From Mytilus edulis (lineage: Eukaryota > Mollusca > Bivalvia > Mytilida > Mytilidae), in contig NC_092353.1 of the NCBI RefSeq assembly GCF_963676685.1, positions 12,900,361-12,964,360 of the forward strand: a DNA stretch of 64,000 nucleotides, in the 5' to 3' direction. Of this stretch, positions 11,431 to 24,439 are shown piece after piece (the first letter of the stretch is position 1; the number at the start of each line of letters is the position of its first letter). Below the pieces are notes generated by a model that was given only the letters and a program-made list of their open reading frames with translations, was not told where the DNA came from and did not search any database. A program made the position numbers and the translations under genes.

Positions 11431-13306
11431 AGTAAATCAACTCTAATTTTTAACAGTTTATTGTTAAACAAAATACTGGACAGAATATATTTACAACAAC
11501 AGTATGGTAAAAAGTAAATCATTTTTTTTTCTAAATAATTTTGAATCATCAATATGAGGTCAGTATCAGACGTTAGTGGTTTTGTTAATTATAGTATAAT
11601 AAAAAGCTGTTTAGTGAAGTCGTAGAAACAGAATGATAGAAGATACCAAGCTACAATCAGAAACAACAATTAAAACATATGAAAATAAACATGTTTATAA
11701 AGGACATATATTGTCGAAAAAACATTAAGTCCACAAAACACTACATAAAAGACAAAGATTGAGAGACACTAGACCCACTAAACAAATAGGATGAATGTGG
11801 GAGAAAGTTATCTTTTCTCCTTCTCAGTTTCATAAATCTAATTTAATGCCGTGAAAAATTGAAAAGAACATTTTTTGAAATTCTTAGAATTCATTGACGT
11901 TGTATATAGTATCTAAAGCGTATGCTACTTTTTCTTATTCAACCGAAATAATCACTTACAAATGTTAAATGTTTAACAACATTAAGTGGACATAATGACG
12001 AATATCAATTTTTTTTCGTTAAAAATGTGATCTGACAATTAACTATTTCCCCCTCCTTAGAACTGTTCTATATTGAACAAGGCGAACCTTTTATCTATCT
12101 AGGTTGCTTGTCATTGTTACTCTCCATGTATGTAAATTTGATTCTTATATACCTTTAATTGTAGAAATTATTACATTCAGAATTTACAATAGCTATATAT
12201 GGATTTATATTCTTCAATGAGCAAATTACAAATAAATAAACAGATATCTTGCTTTTTTCTGTTTCTAGGTGGTCCGGAACCGTATCATATATACTATTGA
12301 TACCAACAAATTTTTGCCGAGGTTCTTTGGCACAGTGAAAATACGAACGTATATGCTAAAGCAAGACGAATTTGTCACTCTAACAAGAATATAATAGATA
12401 GAGAGAAACGTTAAAGAAAAAACTGATCACCAAGAAAAAATAAATTAAACACTGGTCTCTTTAAAGGTCAAACTCATATGTAATCCAAAATAATTTTACA
12501 TTTAACAGTTGATATTATACTTTTATATTTCCTCTCATCAAATTGCTAACAATATCCTCCTTTACACCGACGAGAAGCAAAATAAATTCATTTATTGTAA
12601 ACATAGTTGATTAGTTTTTTGTCAAGATTTTGAACTCGTACATAACAGAAGTAAAGCGATCATGTATGTGGTTAATTAACACATTCGTGTTTATCCTTGA
12701 TACTCCTTGACTTTGTAAATGCCCGACAATCGCACTACTGACAGGTTAGAATATATCAAATTACGATATTTAGCAAAGGACTTTCCTCTTGATTTAAAGA
12801 TACTACTTACTACAATGACTTCTCAAGAGGAACTCGCAAGTTCCAAGGGGATTTACAGATTTATTTCTAAATATCAAATGCATTGAACAAAACTTTGCTA
12901 AACAATTTTGGTTGATAACATATGCAAATAACATGTGATATTTAAAGAAAATTGACTTGTACCTCAATGATTGAACTTTCATGTGTTACTATGAGAAAAC
13001 ACGAAAAAATATAAAATGATTAAACAAGTGATCAGGAAAAAATGTATTAGAAAGACAAGTATTTGTATAAAAACAAATGCCGATTTTTCTCAACAGATAT
13101 GATTTTGAAGACTTAAAAAGCATACGCAAGTGCTTAAATGTATATGAATGATTATCACAAGTGAGGACATTTGGTTTGAGAAATTCAATTACAGTATAAT
13201 TGTAGCTAATTTAAAATCAATTATTGCATATAACTAAACTCGACCTTTCAATTTGAATTGACTGCAAGTTCGTAAATTTAGTAAATTCTTACTGTTCTTA
13301 ATAAAT
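11431..13306. other. AT-rich non-coding stretch downstream of KY-like gene A
   Basis: The interval probably includes the 3' UTR of gene A. I could not place a convincing poly(A) signal close to the stop. A fragment near 11,700-11,800 resembles the Penelope-tail repeat. Nothing else was supported. Confidence 0.4.
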
Positions 13307-14597
13307 TCATTTCACTTTGAAGCTATAAACAACCCAAGACGTTTCGTCATTGTTCATTTTACCACTTATACGAACTTCACCAAAAGGAGGCGTTTTAATC
13401 GTTGTATCCCATGTATTAGAAGTCTTCTTTGCAATATGTTCCCTTGCTATAGCCGCTTCTGACATAACGGATGAACTAAAACGGAAACGCACTTCCTTGT
13501 TGGCGGGAAGATCACGCATAGTTGGTTCTACGAGACAACTTTTGAATTTTAATGTCTCTGGGTATGTTTGTGGAAAAGGACTCGTTATATCTGGTTCTCT
13601 CAAGTTTTGAACGAGGATATTAACGGCAGGCGTATAACTGCTTTCTGAGTTAAATTGACTAAAGACGGTTAATCGATAATATCCTTTCTTTGGTAATCTA
13701 GCTCGCAGTTTCAAATGCTTGTCCATTTCTAAAAGCGTATACTGAACAAGTTTGACGTCATCACTGTTCTTTAATGTTGCCATGACCTTTGTGCCGTCTT
13801 GAACTTTGATTGGTACACAAACTTCTCCATTTTTGGAGGTTATTGATGTTGGTATTTTCCCTACATTTTTGAAACCCCTTTCCTTCCAGTTTTCGACGGG
13901 TCCGTAGAAACTATCAAATTTTGGAAAGGGACTGATGGCACTATCTACAGTCTGACATTTTATCACGTAAGTTATCAGACAATCTAAAGTGTTAGAATCA
14001 GCACCGATTGTACCATATATTTCTAACGTATACTCCCCAATTGCAGGTGGTGTCACAGTAACAGAAAATGTTTTGTTTTGCAATCTTATTCCTACATACT
14101 GTTCTTTGTTGCATCCTTTCGAATCAAACAACTTAACGTTAACGTCGTCCAAATTTGTAGATTTTGTATGAAATTTTATATCAATGGTTTTGTTCATTTC
14201 CAACACATTCATTTTATGAGACGTAAATTTTATGTCCCACTCTCGGGCGTGTCGGGAGGGTTTGATCCTCTTATTAAATGTTTCTAAAGTTAAAGGTTTC
14301 TTCAAAAGCTGCCATTTTGCACTCTCTACATCGTCGTTATCAAAACATGGATAATGGTCAACAATGAAGAGTTTGGGATCTGTGAGGAAGTAAAACTCTG
14401 TGAAATTCTTTTTGAAATGCTTATTATCACCGACGGTTCCAGCTCCCCATGTTGTCTCGATAAAACGCCAATCTCCACAGACATAGACAGCATTCCAAGC
14501 ATGGTTAGACGGTGTGTCTTTGGAAAAGTTATAACCTGGTTTGTAACTGTATCCTTTAGAATGGCCACTGATTTTCAATACCGGTATTCCAGCATGA
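13307..14597 (-). CDS. KY-like gene A, coding exon 4 (last)
   Basis: The exon is 1291 bp, with acceptor TTTATCAG before 14597. It runs open from HAGIPVLKISGHSKGY through the His and Glu triad positions and the three C-terminal modules to the stop. The ATG-less start and the phase match to exon 3 show that the open frame is an exon, not a stand-alone gene. Confidence 0.88.
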
Positions 14598-17469
14598 CTG
14601 ATAAATATAAATAAAGAAAACTTTCAATCATAACAACTTTCAGGTTTTGAGCCAAAATGTGATTCAGTGTAATTGTACAAAATATCAATGAATGCAGTGC
14701 TAACAAACAATCAATAAAACATGAACTTTATATTATTTCAATTATGAGGTGATTAACATGACAGTGTTCATAAAGTTTCTGTTACAAAACTTGTTATATT
14801 AAAAGTAAAGTAACCATTGCTGTTATCAAACTGAATGTTGTAACTTTATAGGCTTGTCTTTTAGATGACTTCATGCCATATAATTCTTGTTCACGTATAT
14901 TGATTGTCTAAGAGGAGTTTGATTGCAAGACGACTAATTCAAAATTCCTGTGATGATAAGTTCGTATTGTTGTGTTTTCATTTTCATGGTAATGGACATT
15001 ATATATATAGCTTTACTTACTCGCATAGTAACTGGAATATAGAAGCATAACCATCACAAACACTACTTTTACAGGACAACAATGACGTAGGATCATTGGA
15101 GACATTTCGCTTCCTTCCAAAATAGGAATCTGTATCATAACTGAAGAAGACGATATACATGTACTAGTAATCTAAATACAATTTCATATATCAATACACA
15201 TGAATGAATGCGTCGATTGATCATTTGATTTTTTTAGGCCTTTTATGTTTACCAAATTTTCACTTTTGTAGTTCCTTTTTTTTTATTATTGTCTTATAAG
15301 TAAATAATGTTCATCCGTTAAATTGTATAAGCTATTCCATCGACAAAAAAAAATCAAATATGGTCTACGTTATTGTGTGACTTTTTTTTCTTAGTTTAAC
15401 AATGACTTATGTTAATGTACTCAGATTTTTTTGTATGCAGAACATTATGTCAGATATAAAAATAACTATTCAATTTACTTTGCCGAAAATCTTTTTCAAT
15501 ATTTAATATTTATTTACCTGATATTTTCGGTAACCCATTTATAGAATGCTCTCACTTTCTCAATATCGTTTGTTGCTGGTTTAATTAAGTATTCTGTAAG
15601 TTTTTCAATAGATCGTTCTGCATATCTTGGAGTCTAATTTATAAAATAGATAAAACAAAAGTACGCTATTAATTAATTTGTCCTTAACCTTGACATTATT
15701 ATTACTCGCTTGGTTTTCGTAGTGCACTGTAAAACTTTGCAAACATAATAAAGAAGTATAGATTAATATTATTCAATATGTATAAATATAAGTTTGACAC
15801 ATAAAACTGTTAAAAATTTCTGTGAACGACAATGAAAATCTTCTTAGGACAAAGTCATCTAGCCGAAAGAATCAAAATAGGACATATAGCTTCAAAGATC
15901 CTCATAGGAGATTTAGGCGAACGGATCTAGCCTTAATGATCCCCAAAGGACATCAAGCATTATCGTTGGCACTCATACTACATCTTCTTATCTATATATA
16001 TCTATATAGTTTGCGAAATTAAAAAAATTAATATATATATCATATCACCCAAAGTACATCTAGCCTTAAATTTTAATCCTTTATATTGATAATTACATAT
16101 CAATCATAATGGAAAAAAAATATTCGTCAATGATTACAATGGCGACAATTATAATGTTTGATATTGATAGTTATATCGATCATTGGCTTTGTTTTGCTTT
16201 ACATTCTAGTATTTATCATAACCTAGTCAAAAGGTGGTCTTATCTTCCGATATCTTCGAAAACCTTATAGAACGGAGACTTTAAGAGCTAAAATCAAATC
16301 AGTAGAAAATTCAAACAAAACAAAATTCATGTAAATGTGGCTTTTAATAGGAATAGATATAAAAGTTTTGGGGTTGATCATAAAAGGTCATTGGTAGTTT
16401 GGTAAAATGTTTTAATCTAAAATTCCGGATATCTATTATTTTTAGTCAATTTTGCTTGAAATTCAAAATATAAAATAAATACGATGAAAAATATTCTATT
16501 ACAATACTTTGGTAATTTTCGTCGTCGTACTAAATTTGGAAAGTTTTCAATTACTTACATTATATCTTACGTATAAAACGTACGCACAATGTCATGTAGT
16601 GTATGTATTTAATTTTAAATTTATGATTCATGATTTAGAATGTGTATGTATTATTGATTGATGTTAATACTAGTATATCACATTTCAATGAACATTATGA
16701 ATACCATTATTTAAATTTGTGTATTGTAGCATATATTATTTTAGTGAACTCTTATAGTTTAAAAGCTTTTCATTTTCCCATAAAATATTTATTACAATCA
16801 GGCCTATCCGACATTCTGCAAAATACATTTTGAAATTGAGAATGTTAAGATGTACCAGTACTTAAGATTGTGATGAGTTCATTTGTAGATAATAAAAGGA
16901 AATCTGTAATGTCATTGTTAAAGTAACTAAACAAATACACTGACACAAAATGTATGTTTTTTTTTATATATTCACTTCCTCGTCCGTGATCGAGAAATAA
17001 TAAACGACACATTTTGTGAATGAAGAAAAACAGTAATGAAAACTATTTCCATTGTTGTTGGTAGTAAAACAATGTTTGAAATACAAACTTCCACACATAG
17101 TAACACTTATAAAAACTTTTAACTAAATCTTTAGAAAACATTATGTTTTCTTTGATAGTATGCCGCTTATGGCGAACCTGTCAATTTTGCATCCTTCAAA
17201 GACAAAAACAATTTCAGTGTAATAATTAAATATAATCATTCAGTAATGATGCTTACTCAAGAAAGGCATACCTTCATCACATGGTCGTCAATATGCTTCA
17301 GTTTTGACACATCAGGTAGAATATCTTTTTTACATCGTTTTGGTGGTTTAGGATCTGGAAATTTCTTTCTATTGTTGTTGTCTTTTACTTTGTTTAAGTC
17401 GTCTAATGTTTGGACTTTTGGTTTTGTTTCGGTGTCGAGGTTTTCATTTCTCGATGCAACATGACCCAT
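13307..17469 (-). CDS. KY-like gene A: kyphoscoliosis-peptidase-like transglutaminase-core protein, 574 aa (join 17272-17469, 15518-15633, 15021-15140, 13307-14597)
   Basis: Four coding exons join in frame (phases 0, 2, 2) to 574 codons plus stop. The N-terminus is MGHVAS, where Gly2 and Ser6 fit an N-myristoylation signal; a charged linker follows. Residues about 67-200 form a transglutaminase-like core with nucleophile Cys133 (SSVCDGYA), His177 (NHAWNAV) and WRFIETTWGAG. The position normally held by the triad Asp reads Glu192. After the KY-type FxxTDP...HYP...WQLL linker come three beta-rich modules at about 270-365, 367-480 and 484-574, the last two opening with SPFPKFDSFYGP and SPFPQTYP. 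Family knowledge: KY and hillarin proteins act at muscle Z-discs or septin structures, and many members may be non-enzymatic. The role of this protein is unknown. A likely 5' UTR acceptor lies just before the ATG. Confidence 0.85.
15021..15140 (-). CDS. KY-like gene A, coding exon 3 (nucleophile exon)
   Basis: The exon is 120 bp, with acceptor CTTCTTCAG and donor GCGA|GTAAGT, phase 2 to 2. It encodes YDTDSYFGRKRN and then LLSCKSSVCDGYASIFQLLC, with the catalytic-position Cys. Confidence 0.87.
15518..15633 (-). CDS. KY-like gene A, coding exon 2
   Basis: The exon is 116 bp, with acceptor AATTAG and donor ATCAG|GTAAAT, phase 0 to 2. It encodes TPRYAERSIEKLTEYLIKPA followed by TNDIEKVRAFYKWVTENI, the helical start of the transglutaminase-like core. 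Its length is identical in genes B and C. Confidence 0.85.
15634..17271. other. Intron 1 of KY-like gene A
   Basis: AT-rich intron. Near 15,940-16,010 there is a small fragment of interspersed repeat family 1 (minus orientation). No other feature was supported. Confidence 0.5.
17272..17469 (-). CDS. KY-like gene A, coding exon 1
   Basis: The exon has 66 codons from ATG to donor GATGAAG|GTATGC, phase 0. It encodes MGHVASRNENL, a Lys/Asp-rich linker, then KLKHIDDHVMK, which aligns with EFKHIDEYARQ and EFKDIDEHARQ in genes B and C. This exon is more diverged than those of B and C and lacks Cys3. A possible acceptor (TTGTACCAG) lies about 23 bases before the ATG, suggesting a 5' UTR intron. Confidence 0.75.
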
Positions 17470-19303
17470 GTTGTCCTCAAATTGAATTTCTGGTACAATA
17501 TTTTATCTACAGAGAATTTAAGTTATTGTGGTCAAGTCCTGCATGCTGTAATTAGTTCATATTGAAGAGAGCATGTAGATGGACAATGTTATTCAAACAA
17601 ACACTTTGATCAGTAAACATTTAATATTTGAACTTTGTGTATTTTAAAGAATATTTAGAAAAGTATCAGCTATTCGGTTGATCTCTTTGTCAAACTGAAA
17701 TTCGGATTAAAAAAGGGTTTAACTATCAATATGATTACAATGCTTCTTTAAAGAATGATCATGTATGTATACCATATATAAAAATATACGAAATTATTTT
17801 GAACATATATAAGTGACTTTACCTTTAAATATATACTACTGGTAGGCTAGTTAAACGACATGTTTTATTTTTATTTGATAACCAGACGTTATCTTGTACT
17901 ATGTGTAGTAGATTACGTAACTACTGTTTGGGATCACATAATTTACTGTACTTAATTTATAATCTTTGATGTGAATAAATTTGCACGGCTGTTTATGTTT
18001 TGAACTTGACAATGCAGGCTCGAAGTTATTCAAAATACCAACTATCCTGATATCTGACTTCTTCTTAAATTATGATATTATAAAAGAAGCGAAGTAATCC
18101 AAGGATCTTTCACAACTCAAACACTAACATTCCATGACAAAACAAAAAAAAAAATAGACAAACAAATTCACAAAATACTACATAGAAAAAACGAAAGACT
18201 GAGCAACACAAACCCTACCAAAAACTGTTGAAGACATTTGGGTTTGTCGGAGAGCTAAGCGTATAATGTTCCTTTGAACTTTATATTTCAATTTTGAATT
18301 TTTCTTTATACATCACTTTTTGTGCAGTTTCTTAATCAATATCCAGGAAGTTTTTGTTCAAACAAAAACTAAATGAATTGTTCCCATACCTAACAACAGT
18401 AATTAAACAAATGCGATTAGTTATCAATGAAATTAAAGATTCGAAATACCTTGTTTAATGACCAATGGTGTATGTTCCTTCCAAAATAAGTTAATTATTA
18501 CAATTATCCAGAAACGAAAGTTACCGTTAATTTATCAGTTTCAATAACAGGTAAGTGGGAAATACATAATCTTTAAATAGTAAATATGTGATAAGATATG
18601 TATTTAAATGGTATATACATATATAAATATAAAGTAGGTTAAATTTGCTAATTATAAAGTTAACCGCTTATATCTATTTTTTTTTACAATTGAAATTAAC
18701 CAGAACGACATGACAGTATGGGTATGCACACAAGATGCCTTCTTCAAGTTAAGAGAAACTATTATTTATTTTTGCGAACACACTGCATTACCAGTAAGAA
18801 TTAAGAATGACAATATATCATGTTAGCCTTGTTTAATTTATTCTGTTTTATGTACAATACTTAAATGTTTTATAATCATGCTTACCAAATAACTCGACCA
18901 AATCAACGTTCGGAAAAGTTTCAATGTGTTCTCAAATGATGATCTTTGGTATTTATGAAATTGGTATATAAAAATTAGCCAAATAAAGGTATCGGGAGTT
19001 CATTAAAAAGAAGTTCAGTGTTACATGTATTTATCATGAGGATGGACTGAGTACGGAAACAAATCACTCCTTATCTAACGACTTATTTCTCACTTCCGTG
19101 CAATTGTCCGTCGTAGTTTTCTCAACAACAGTAAATGATAACTTCTCTTTAATCGACTAAAAGCTACAAGCTTTATAAAAAAAACATACTTAGCTTATAA
19201 TTAACTATGCAGAGTATTTCACTTTTCAAACTTGTTTTACATGTATAATGTACAGCCTGTTATGCTGAATCATCTGATACGTGTTTACCTTTAAATGTAC
19301 GAA

Positions 19304-19450
19304 TCAAATCAAATCAAATATATTTTATTGTCTATTAAAGACGCCTATTACAGGCAGAATAATCACAAGTTAAATTTGGTACAAATGATAACAAAACGAT
19401 TACAATTATTTGAATACAATTAAATCAATGATTACAATGAAGAGAAGCGT
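19304..19450 (-). mobile_element. Possible LINE 3'-tail fragment
   Basis: On the minus strand an AATAAAATATATTTGATTTG segment with repeated TTTGA units follows a conserved-looking CTGTAATAGGCGTCTTT stretch. This is the style of LINE 3' ends with short tandem tails, similar in form to the fragment at 48.2 kb. There is no coding part. Confidence 0.35.
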
Positions 19451-21287
19451 ATATTTATAAAACAATGTATCATGTTTTCAACTTGTACAGGAAAGATAAA
19501 AAAAAAAACGTTGTTGCATTTTCCGAAACAATTAAAGTTCAACTTAACATGTGACGGGTTTTTTTCTTGATTCTGTAACATAAGTATGGCGTCCAAAGAT
19601 ACATTTTCATCATATCTATTTGAATACCATGTAATGCATAAACATCTTGTTTACACTATTTATAATCTTTTATGTGAACTTCTACGTAAGTATTTGTTTG
19701 CACTTGGCAGAACATACTCTGAATAATTTATGTACTACTCTCTCCTGGTGATGAAAATGTTCTGATCCTCCACACATTTTACTGATATTATGAACAAAAA
19801 CGGCGGATAATATTAAGAGGACATTCATAACAGCACAAAGATAATAGTTACGATGAAAATTCTCAAGAACTCATACACAGACGAAAAACTAACGGCGCCA
19901 CATGTCAAATAAAAAAAAACAATTAAAAATATATAAAGTCCATAAAACAAACTAAAAAAACCTACAAAAGGTGTACTACGAACCCTACCAATTACATAGG
20001 ATGATCTCAGGTGCTTTGTATGTTAGTCTACCATAATCGAAGAAAATTTGTTTTCAGATACTTAAGATTTACCTATATGTGCAGCTTTTATAATCCATAT
20101 CAGGTATTAATCAGTATGCAGGAGTTCCCTGTTAGAACATTAACTACACGTACTGCTTTTAACTTTCAATTGTATATAAAACATATGCATTTAGTTATCA
20201 ATGTAATTAATGGTTCGAAATATCTTGTTTAATAATGACATTATGTTGTAAGTTCCATCCATAATATAGTTACTTATTGTTTTCCAAAAGCGAAAGTATT
20301 GAAAATCACATTTTTTTTATGAATAGGTAAGTAGGAAATACATAATCTTTAAATAGTAAGTATGCGATAAGATGTCTATTTATATAACACATATAAATAT
20401 AAATTATGTAAAATATGTTAATTATAACCTTAAACATGTAAACCTCTTATGAATGACTTATGACTTCTACTTTTTTGTTGACATTTTCAGATTAAACGAC
20501 ATGTCTGCGTAAAAAGCCAGATTTAAAAAAAGTTGCAATGTGTCATCATTTAACGATCTTTGATATATTTAAGTATTGAAAAAGGCAACAGTAGTATACC
20601 AGTGTTCAAATGTCATAAATCGATTGAAAGAAAACAAATCCGGGTAACAAATTAACACCAAGGCTAGGGAAATACGTCAACTATAAGTAGTCCAGCGGAT
20701 AACAGTATAATTGATCACTTTATGGTAAAAGCATGAACTTGGCACAATAAAGGTTTAAGAGTATAAACAAAGGAACAACAACAAAAAACGTCAACATACA
20801 TAGAAACGAACTTTTTGATAACAACTGCCATATTCCTGACTAAGTACAGGACATTCTAAGAAAATAATGGTGGGTTGAATCTAGTTTGATGACAAGCCAA
20901 ACCTGAACAGTTAATCAGGAGAACAAAGCAATACGAAAGGTTTTGATTCATTAGATCGACACCAAAGCATGTACCCGTTCTCCAATTGTTGAAGACCGTG
21001 AAGTTGTCTATAATTGCTTACACCCAATTTATTTGGTACTGAATGGTAGCTAGTTCAAACACAATTTCAACTTAATAATCGAGCAGATGTTTTAGACTAA
21101 ATGTCTATTTATAGCTGTTTAAAGATATTTATGCATCCGTTTATTCTCTTCAAAATACATATATCGAAAAATAACTACAGCTGTTTCTTGATATAAAGAA
21201 CAATATAGTCCGCATTAGGTCTTTCAGTTGGGTAAAATTAATGTTAAACATTTTGTTACTACAAAAATAAGATATTATAAAGAATAC

Positions 21288-21497
21288 TGCGGTTCTATTA
21301 CAAATGTTATAAACTGTCTTTTATGAGCTGTCATCCGTAGGTTTTCCTGAAAATCGTAATTCACCAGATTCGCATGTCTTAGCTGTACAACAATGTAACT
21401 TTCCATTTGTCTTTGTCATCTTGGAGGATTTTTGTCTTGTTAACAAGAATACTTTCAAAAGCTGAAGAGGTAAACTTAAAGCAAATTTCAGAATCAA
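21288..21497 (-). pseudogene. Relic of a KY-like last exon (3' end)
   Basis: About 200 bp match the end of gene B's last exon (32,115-32,330) closely enough to align by eye. They include the ASAFESI-region counterpart, the TAKTCESGELRFSGKPTDDSS stretch (compare GESGELRLSGKPTD in gene B) and the post-stop sequence. Upstream similarity stops at the Cys/Phe-rich 'CFEF' point, exactly where the tandem-duplication unit begins. It has frameshifts and no acceptor, so it is a fragment, not a gene. It shows that a fourth KY-like gene, or a duplicated gene end, once lay here. Confidence 0.8.
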
Positions 21498-22064
21498 CGT
21501 TCGGGAAGGTTTTAATGTGTTCTCATATGATGATCTTTGATATATATATAAAATTGGTATGTGAAAACAAGCCAAATAAAGGTACCAGGATTTAATTTAA
21601 AAAGATGTTCAATGTTACATATATTTATCATCCATATGAGGATGGACTGACTACGGAAACTAATCACTCCTTATCTAACTACTTTTTCACACTTCCGTGC
21701 AATTGTCCGTCGTAGTTTTCACAACAACAGTAAATGATAACGTCTAAAAGTTTTTAATTTATTGAAAGCTACACGTTTTATCTAATAAATCTTCTTTGAT
21801 CAGCTATTTCATTTTTAAACTTGTTATACATGTACAGCCTGATATGAAGAGTCAACTGATACGTGTTTTGTCCTTTAAATGTACAGGAAAGATAGAAAAT
21901 CTTTGTTGAATTGTCCTAACCAATTTCAACCTGAAATGTGATGTGTTTTTTTCTGTTCTGTTACATAAGTATGGAATCCAAAAATACATTTTGATTATAT
22001 CTTCTTGGATACTGGCCCCAAGATTCTTCATTATAGTTATGCCATGTAATGCATACACATCTTT

Positions 22065-22235
22065 TAAGAGATAACTGTATTGTATTTGAAGCTTTAAGGA
22101 CGTCCATCGGTAGTTTTACTGTCGCAAATTTAGTTTACCTGGCGACGCGGAGCGGAGACAGGTAAACGGGTATTTGCGACAGTAAAACTACCGATGGACG
22201 TCCGCAAAGCTTCAAATACAATACAATTATCTCTA
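22065..22235. repeat. Long near-perfect hairpin, arms ~70 bp
   Basis: Bases 22,068-22,139 are the reverse complement of about 22,158-22,232, from AGATAACTGTATTGTATTTG inward through GGACGTCCATCGGTAG and ACTGTCGCAAAT. A short GC-rich loop (GGCGACGCGGAGCGGAG) joins the arms. Arm identity is very high although the neighbouring duplicated DNA is diverged. It lies in sequence absent from the paired copy near 19,650, so it is part of an insertion. Confidence 0.85.
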
Positions 22236-24065
22236 TTCTAATGCAAAACAAGTTTATAATTAAATTTCAATCATTATTTCAGTGTAAAATGTTCATTAAA
22301 GAAAATTCCGCGAAAAGATGTTATGTTCTTTGGTCCCTACACTAGGTGACGTCATAGGTATGCTTCCGGCGTCAAACATAAACACCGACCGTTTTCTGGC
22401 TTCTGTGCCGCTTCATAATGTAATAAAATTTGATAAAAAGAAGATTTTAAGGCGCAACAAGTGAGTTTTTTGTTTATTATTGTAGAAATAATATGTCAAT
22501 ACATTTCGAAATTCAAAATGTCGGCTTCCTTAGTTACAGACAAGGATATAGAGAATTTTACGCTTGTTGTTATCCAATCAGAACAATTGTTACAAAATAA
22601 TTGCATTAGAATTATTCTTTTATGTGAATGTCTACGTAACTTTGTATTTGTTTTCATTTTGCAGTGCATACTCGAAGTCAGGTTTGTACTACTCTTTACT
22701 GATTATAAAAATATTGTAATCCTTCCAAAATATTATGAATAAAAAGGCGGATGATATCAAGAGGACATTCAGAACTCATATATCAGACAAAACTGTCGAC
22801 ACCACATGGCAAATATATGAAGACAAATAAACAAACAAGTCCACAAAATAAACTTAATAAAAATCTACAGACAGAGTAACACGAACCCCACAAATTGCAT
22901 AGGATGATCGCAGGTGCTTTGTTTCTTTAAGTCTACTATAATCGTAGAAACCTCATTGTACCCAAGACATACTTATATATGCAGATTTAAGAACACGTAT
23001 CATGATTGTATTAATCAATATTCAGGAGTTTCCTGTAAGAACAAATACTACACGTGCGTTTTTAAACTTTTCACTTTAAAGCATTCACATTTAGTTGTCA
23101 ATGAAACTAGTGGTTCGAAATAACTTGTATAATGACCATATGTTGTATTTTTCATTCAAAATATGATTACTTATTGTTTTCCAAAGCGAAAGTATTAAAA
23201 ATTGCAGATTTTTTTATGAGCAGGTTAGTAGGGAATACATAATCTTTAAATAGTAAATATAGGACAAGATGTCTATTTAAATATCACGTATCAATATAAA
23301 TGATGCCAAATATGTTAATTCTTCACTTATACATGTAAACCTGATGACTTTGACTTTTTTGTTTACATTTTCAGGATGAACGACATGTCCGCATATGTAA
23401 ACTTATAACATGTAGTAGATGCACTGCATCGAAACAAATAATGCGAACTTGTTATTTTGTAGCAAACACACAGTATATCTAGAAAGTTGTTGATTTCATC
23501 TCGTTAAATTTATAGATTTTTTATTTTATAATCATGTTTACCAAAATTGTCGACCAAATCCACGTTTACAAAAGTTTTAATGTGTCATCATTTAACGATC
23601 TTTGATATATCTACGTATTGAAAAAGGCATCAGTAGTATACCGGTGTTCAAATTTCATGAATCGATTGAAAGAAAACAAATCTGGGTGAAAAACTTACAC
23701 TGAGGGAAACACATCAATTATATATAAGAAGTAAACATAGGAACAAAACCTAAACAGCTAAACAAAAGAACAAACCAATGGGAAAATGGAAAAGGACTTG
23801 ACTCATCGTAACAACACACAATACGCATGTATGAACTTGTTGACGGTCATTTGAACTGAATACTAGCTAGTTCAACAATAATTTAAATCAAATAATGGAC
23901 CAAGTGTTTGAGACGCAATGTCAAGTTATAGATGTTTAAAGATATTTATGCATCATTCATCAATCGAAAAAAAACCACAGCTGTTTCTTGATATAAATCA
24001 AAATATAGCCCGCATGAAGTCTTCCAGTTGGTTAATGCAATGCTAAAAATATTACTTTATCAGAC

Positions 24066-24439
24066 TTGATTGCATCATCAAGGTCCGTGTAACATTTATC
24101 AATTCCAAAGTTTTCATATTTGAGTTTCTGTTTTTTTTCATCAAAGTTTTAAAAAATAAAACACCATGTTTTTTTTAAATTTTGAAAATGCATATATGTC
24201 ACTAAATAGTTCGATTTAAAATTTAATTGTTTAGATATTAGATTTTATTACAGGACATACCTATTGTATTTATTTTTAATGTATTCTCGTCTCGAACATA
24301 CATGAAATATTTGTTATTGGCAAACAACAATTAATCAATTATCATAGGCCATTGATATATAAATTATAAAGTAACTCGGGTTTCAACTCCTTCGGGCAAA
24401 ATTCCCCTTAAATGGATTTTTCTATTTTGATATCCCTTT
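24066..24439. other. AT-rich non-coding stretch
   Basis: Nothing was recognised between the segmental duplication and the Penelope-like copy. Confidence 0.4.

Larger units (their letters stand above)
18909..24065. repeat. Tandem segmental duplication, two diverged ~2.6-kb copies
   Basis: Copy 1 starts at about 18,909 (ATCAACGTTCGG...) and copy 2 at about 21,490 with the same start. Matching landmarks follow in order: TCCGTCGTAGTTTTC (19,110 / 21,707), TTATGTGAA-TCTACGTAA (19,670 / 22,620), GTTCGAAATA (20,212 / 23,112), TACATAATCTTTAAATAGTA (20,340 / 23,237), GATCGTTAAA-type ATGTGTCATCATTTAACGAT (20,538 / 23,580) and CAGCTGTTTCTTGATATAAA (21,178 / 23,979). A part-copy also precedes it at about 17,930-18,720. 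Copy 2 carries an inserted block of about 550 bp with a hairpin (22,065-22,612). No intact gene is seen. Confidence 0.7.

Noticed and set aside
13350-14614. Plus-strand open frames opposite KY-like gene A's last exon
   Set aside because: They are shadows of the minus-strand coding exon, whose frame continues through conserved motifs and spliced neighbours.
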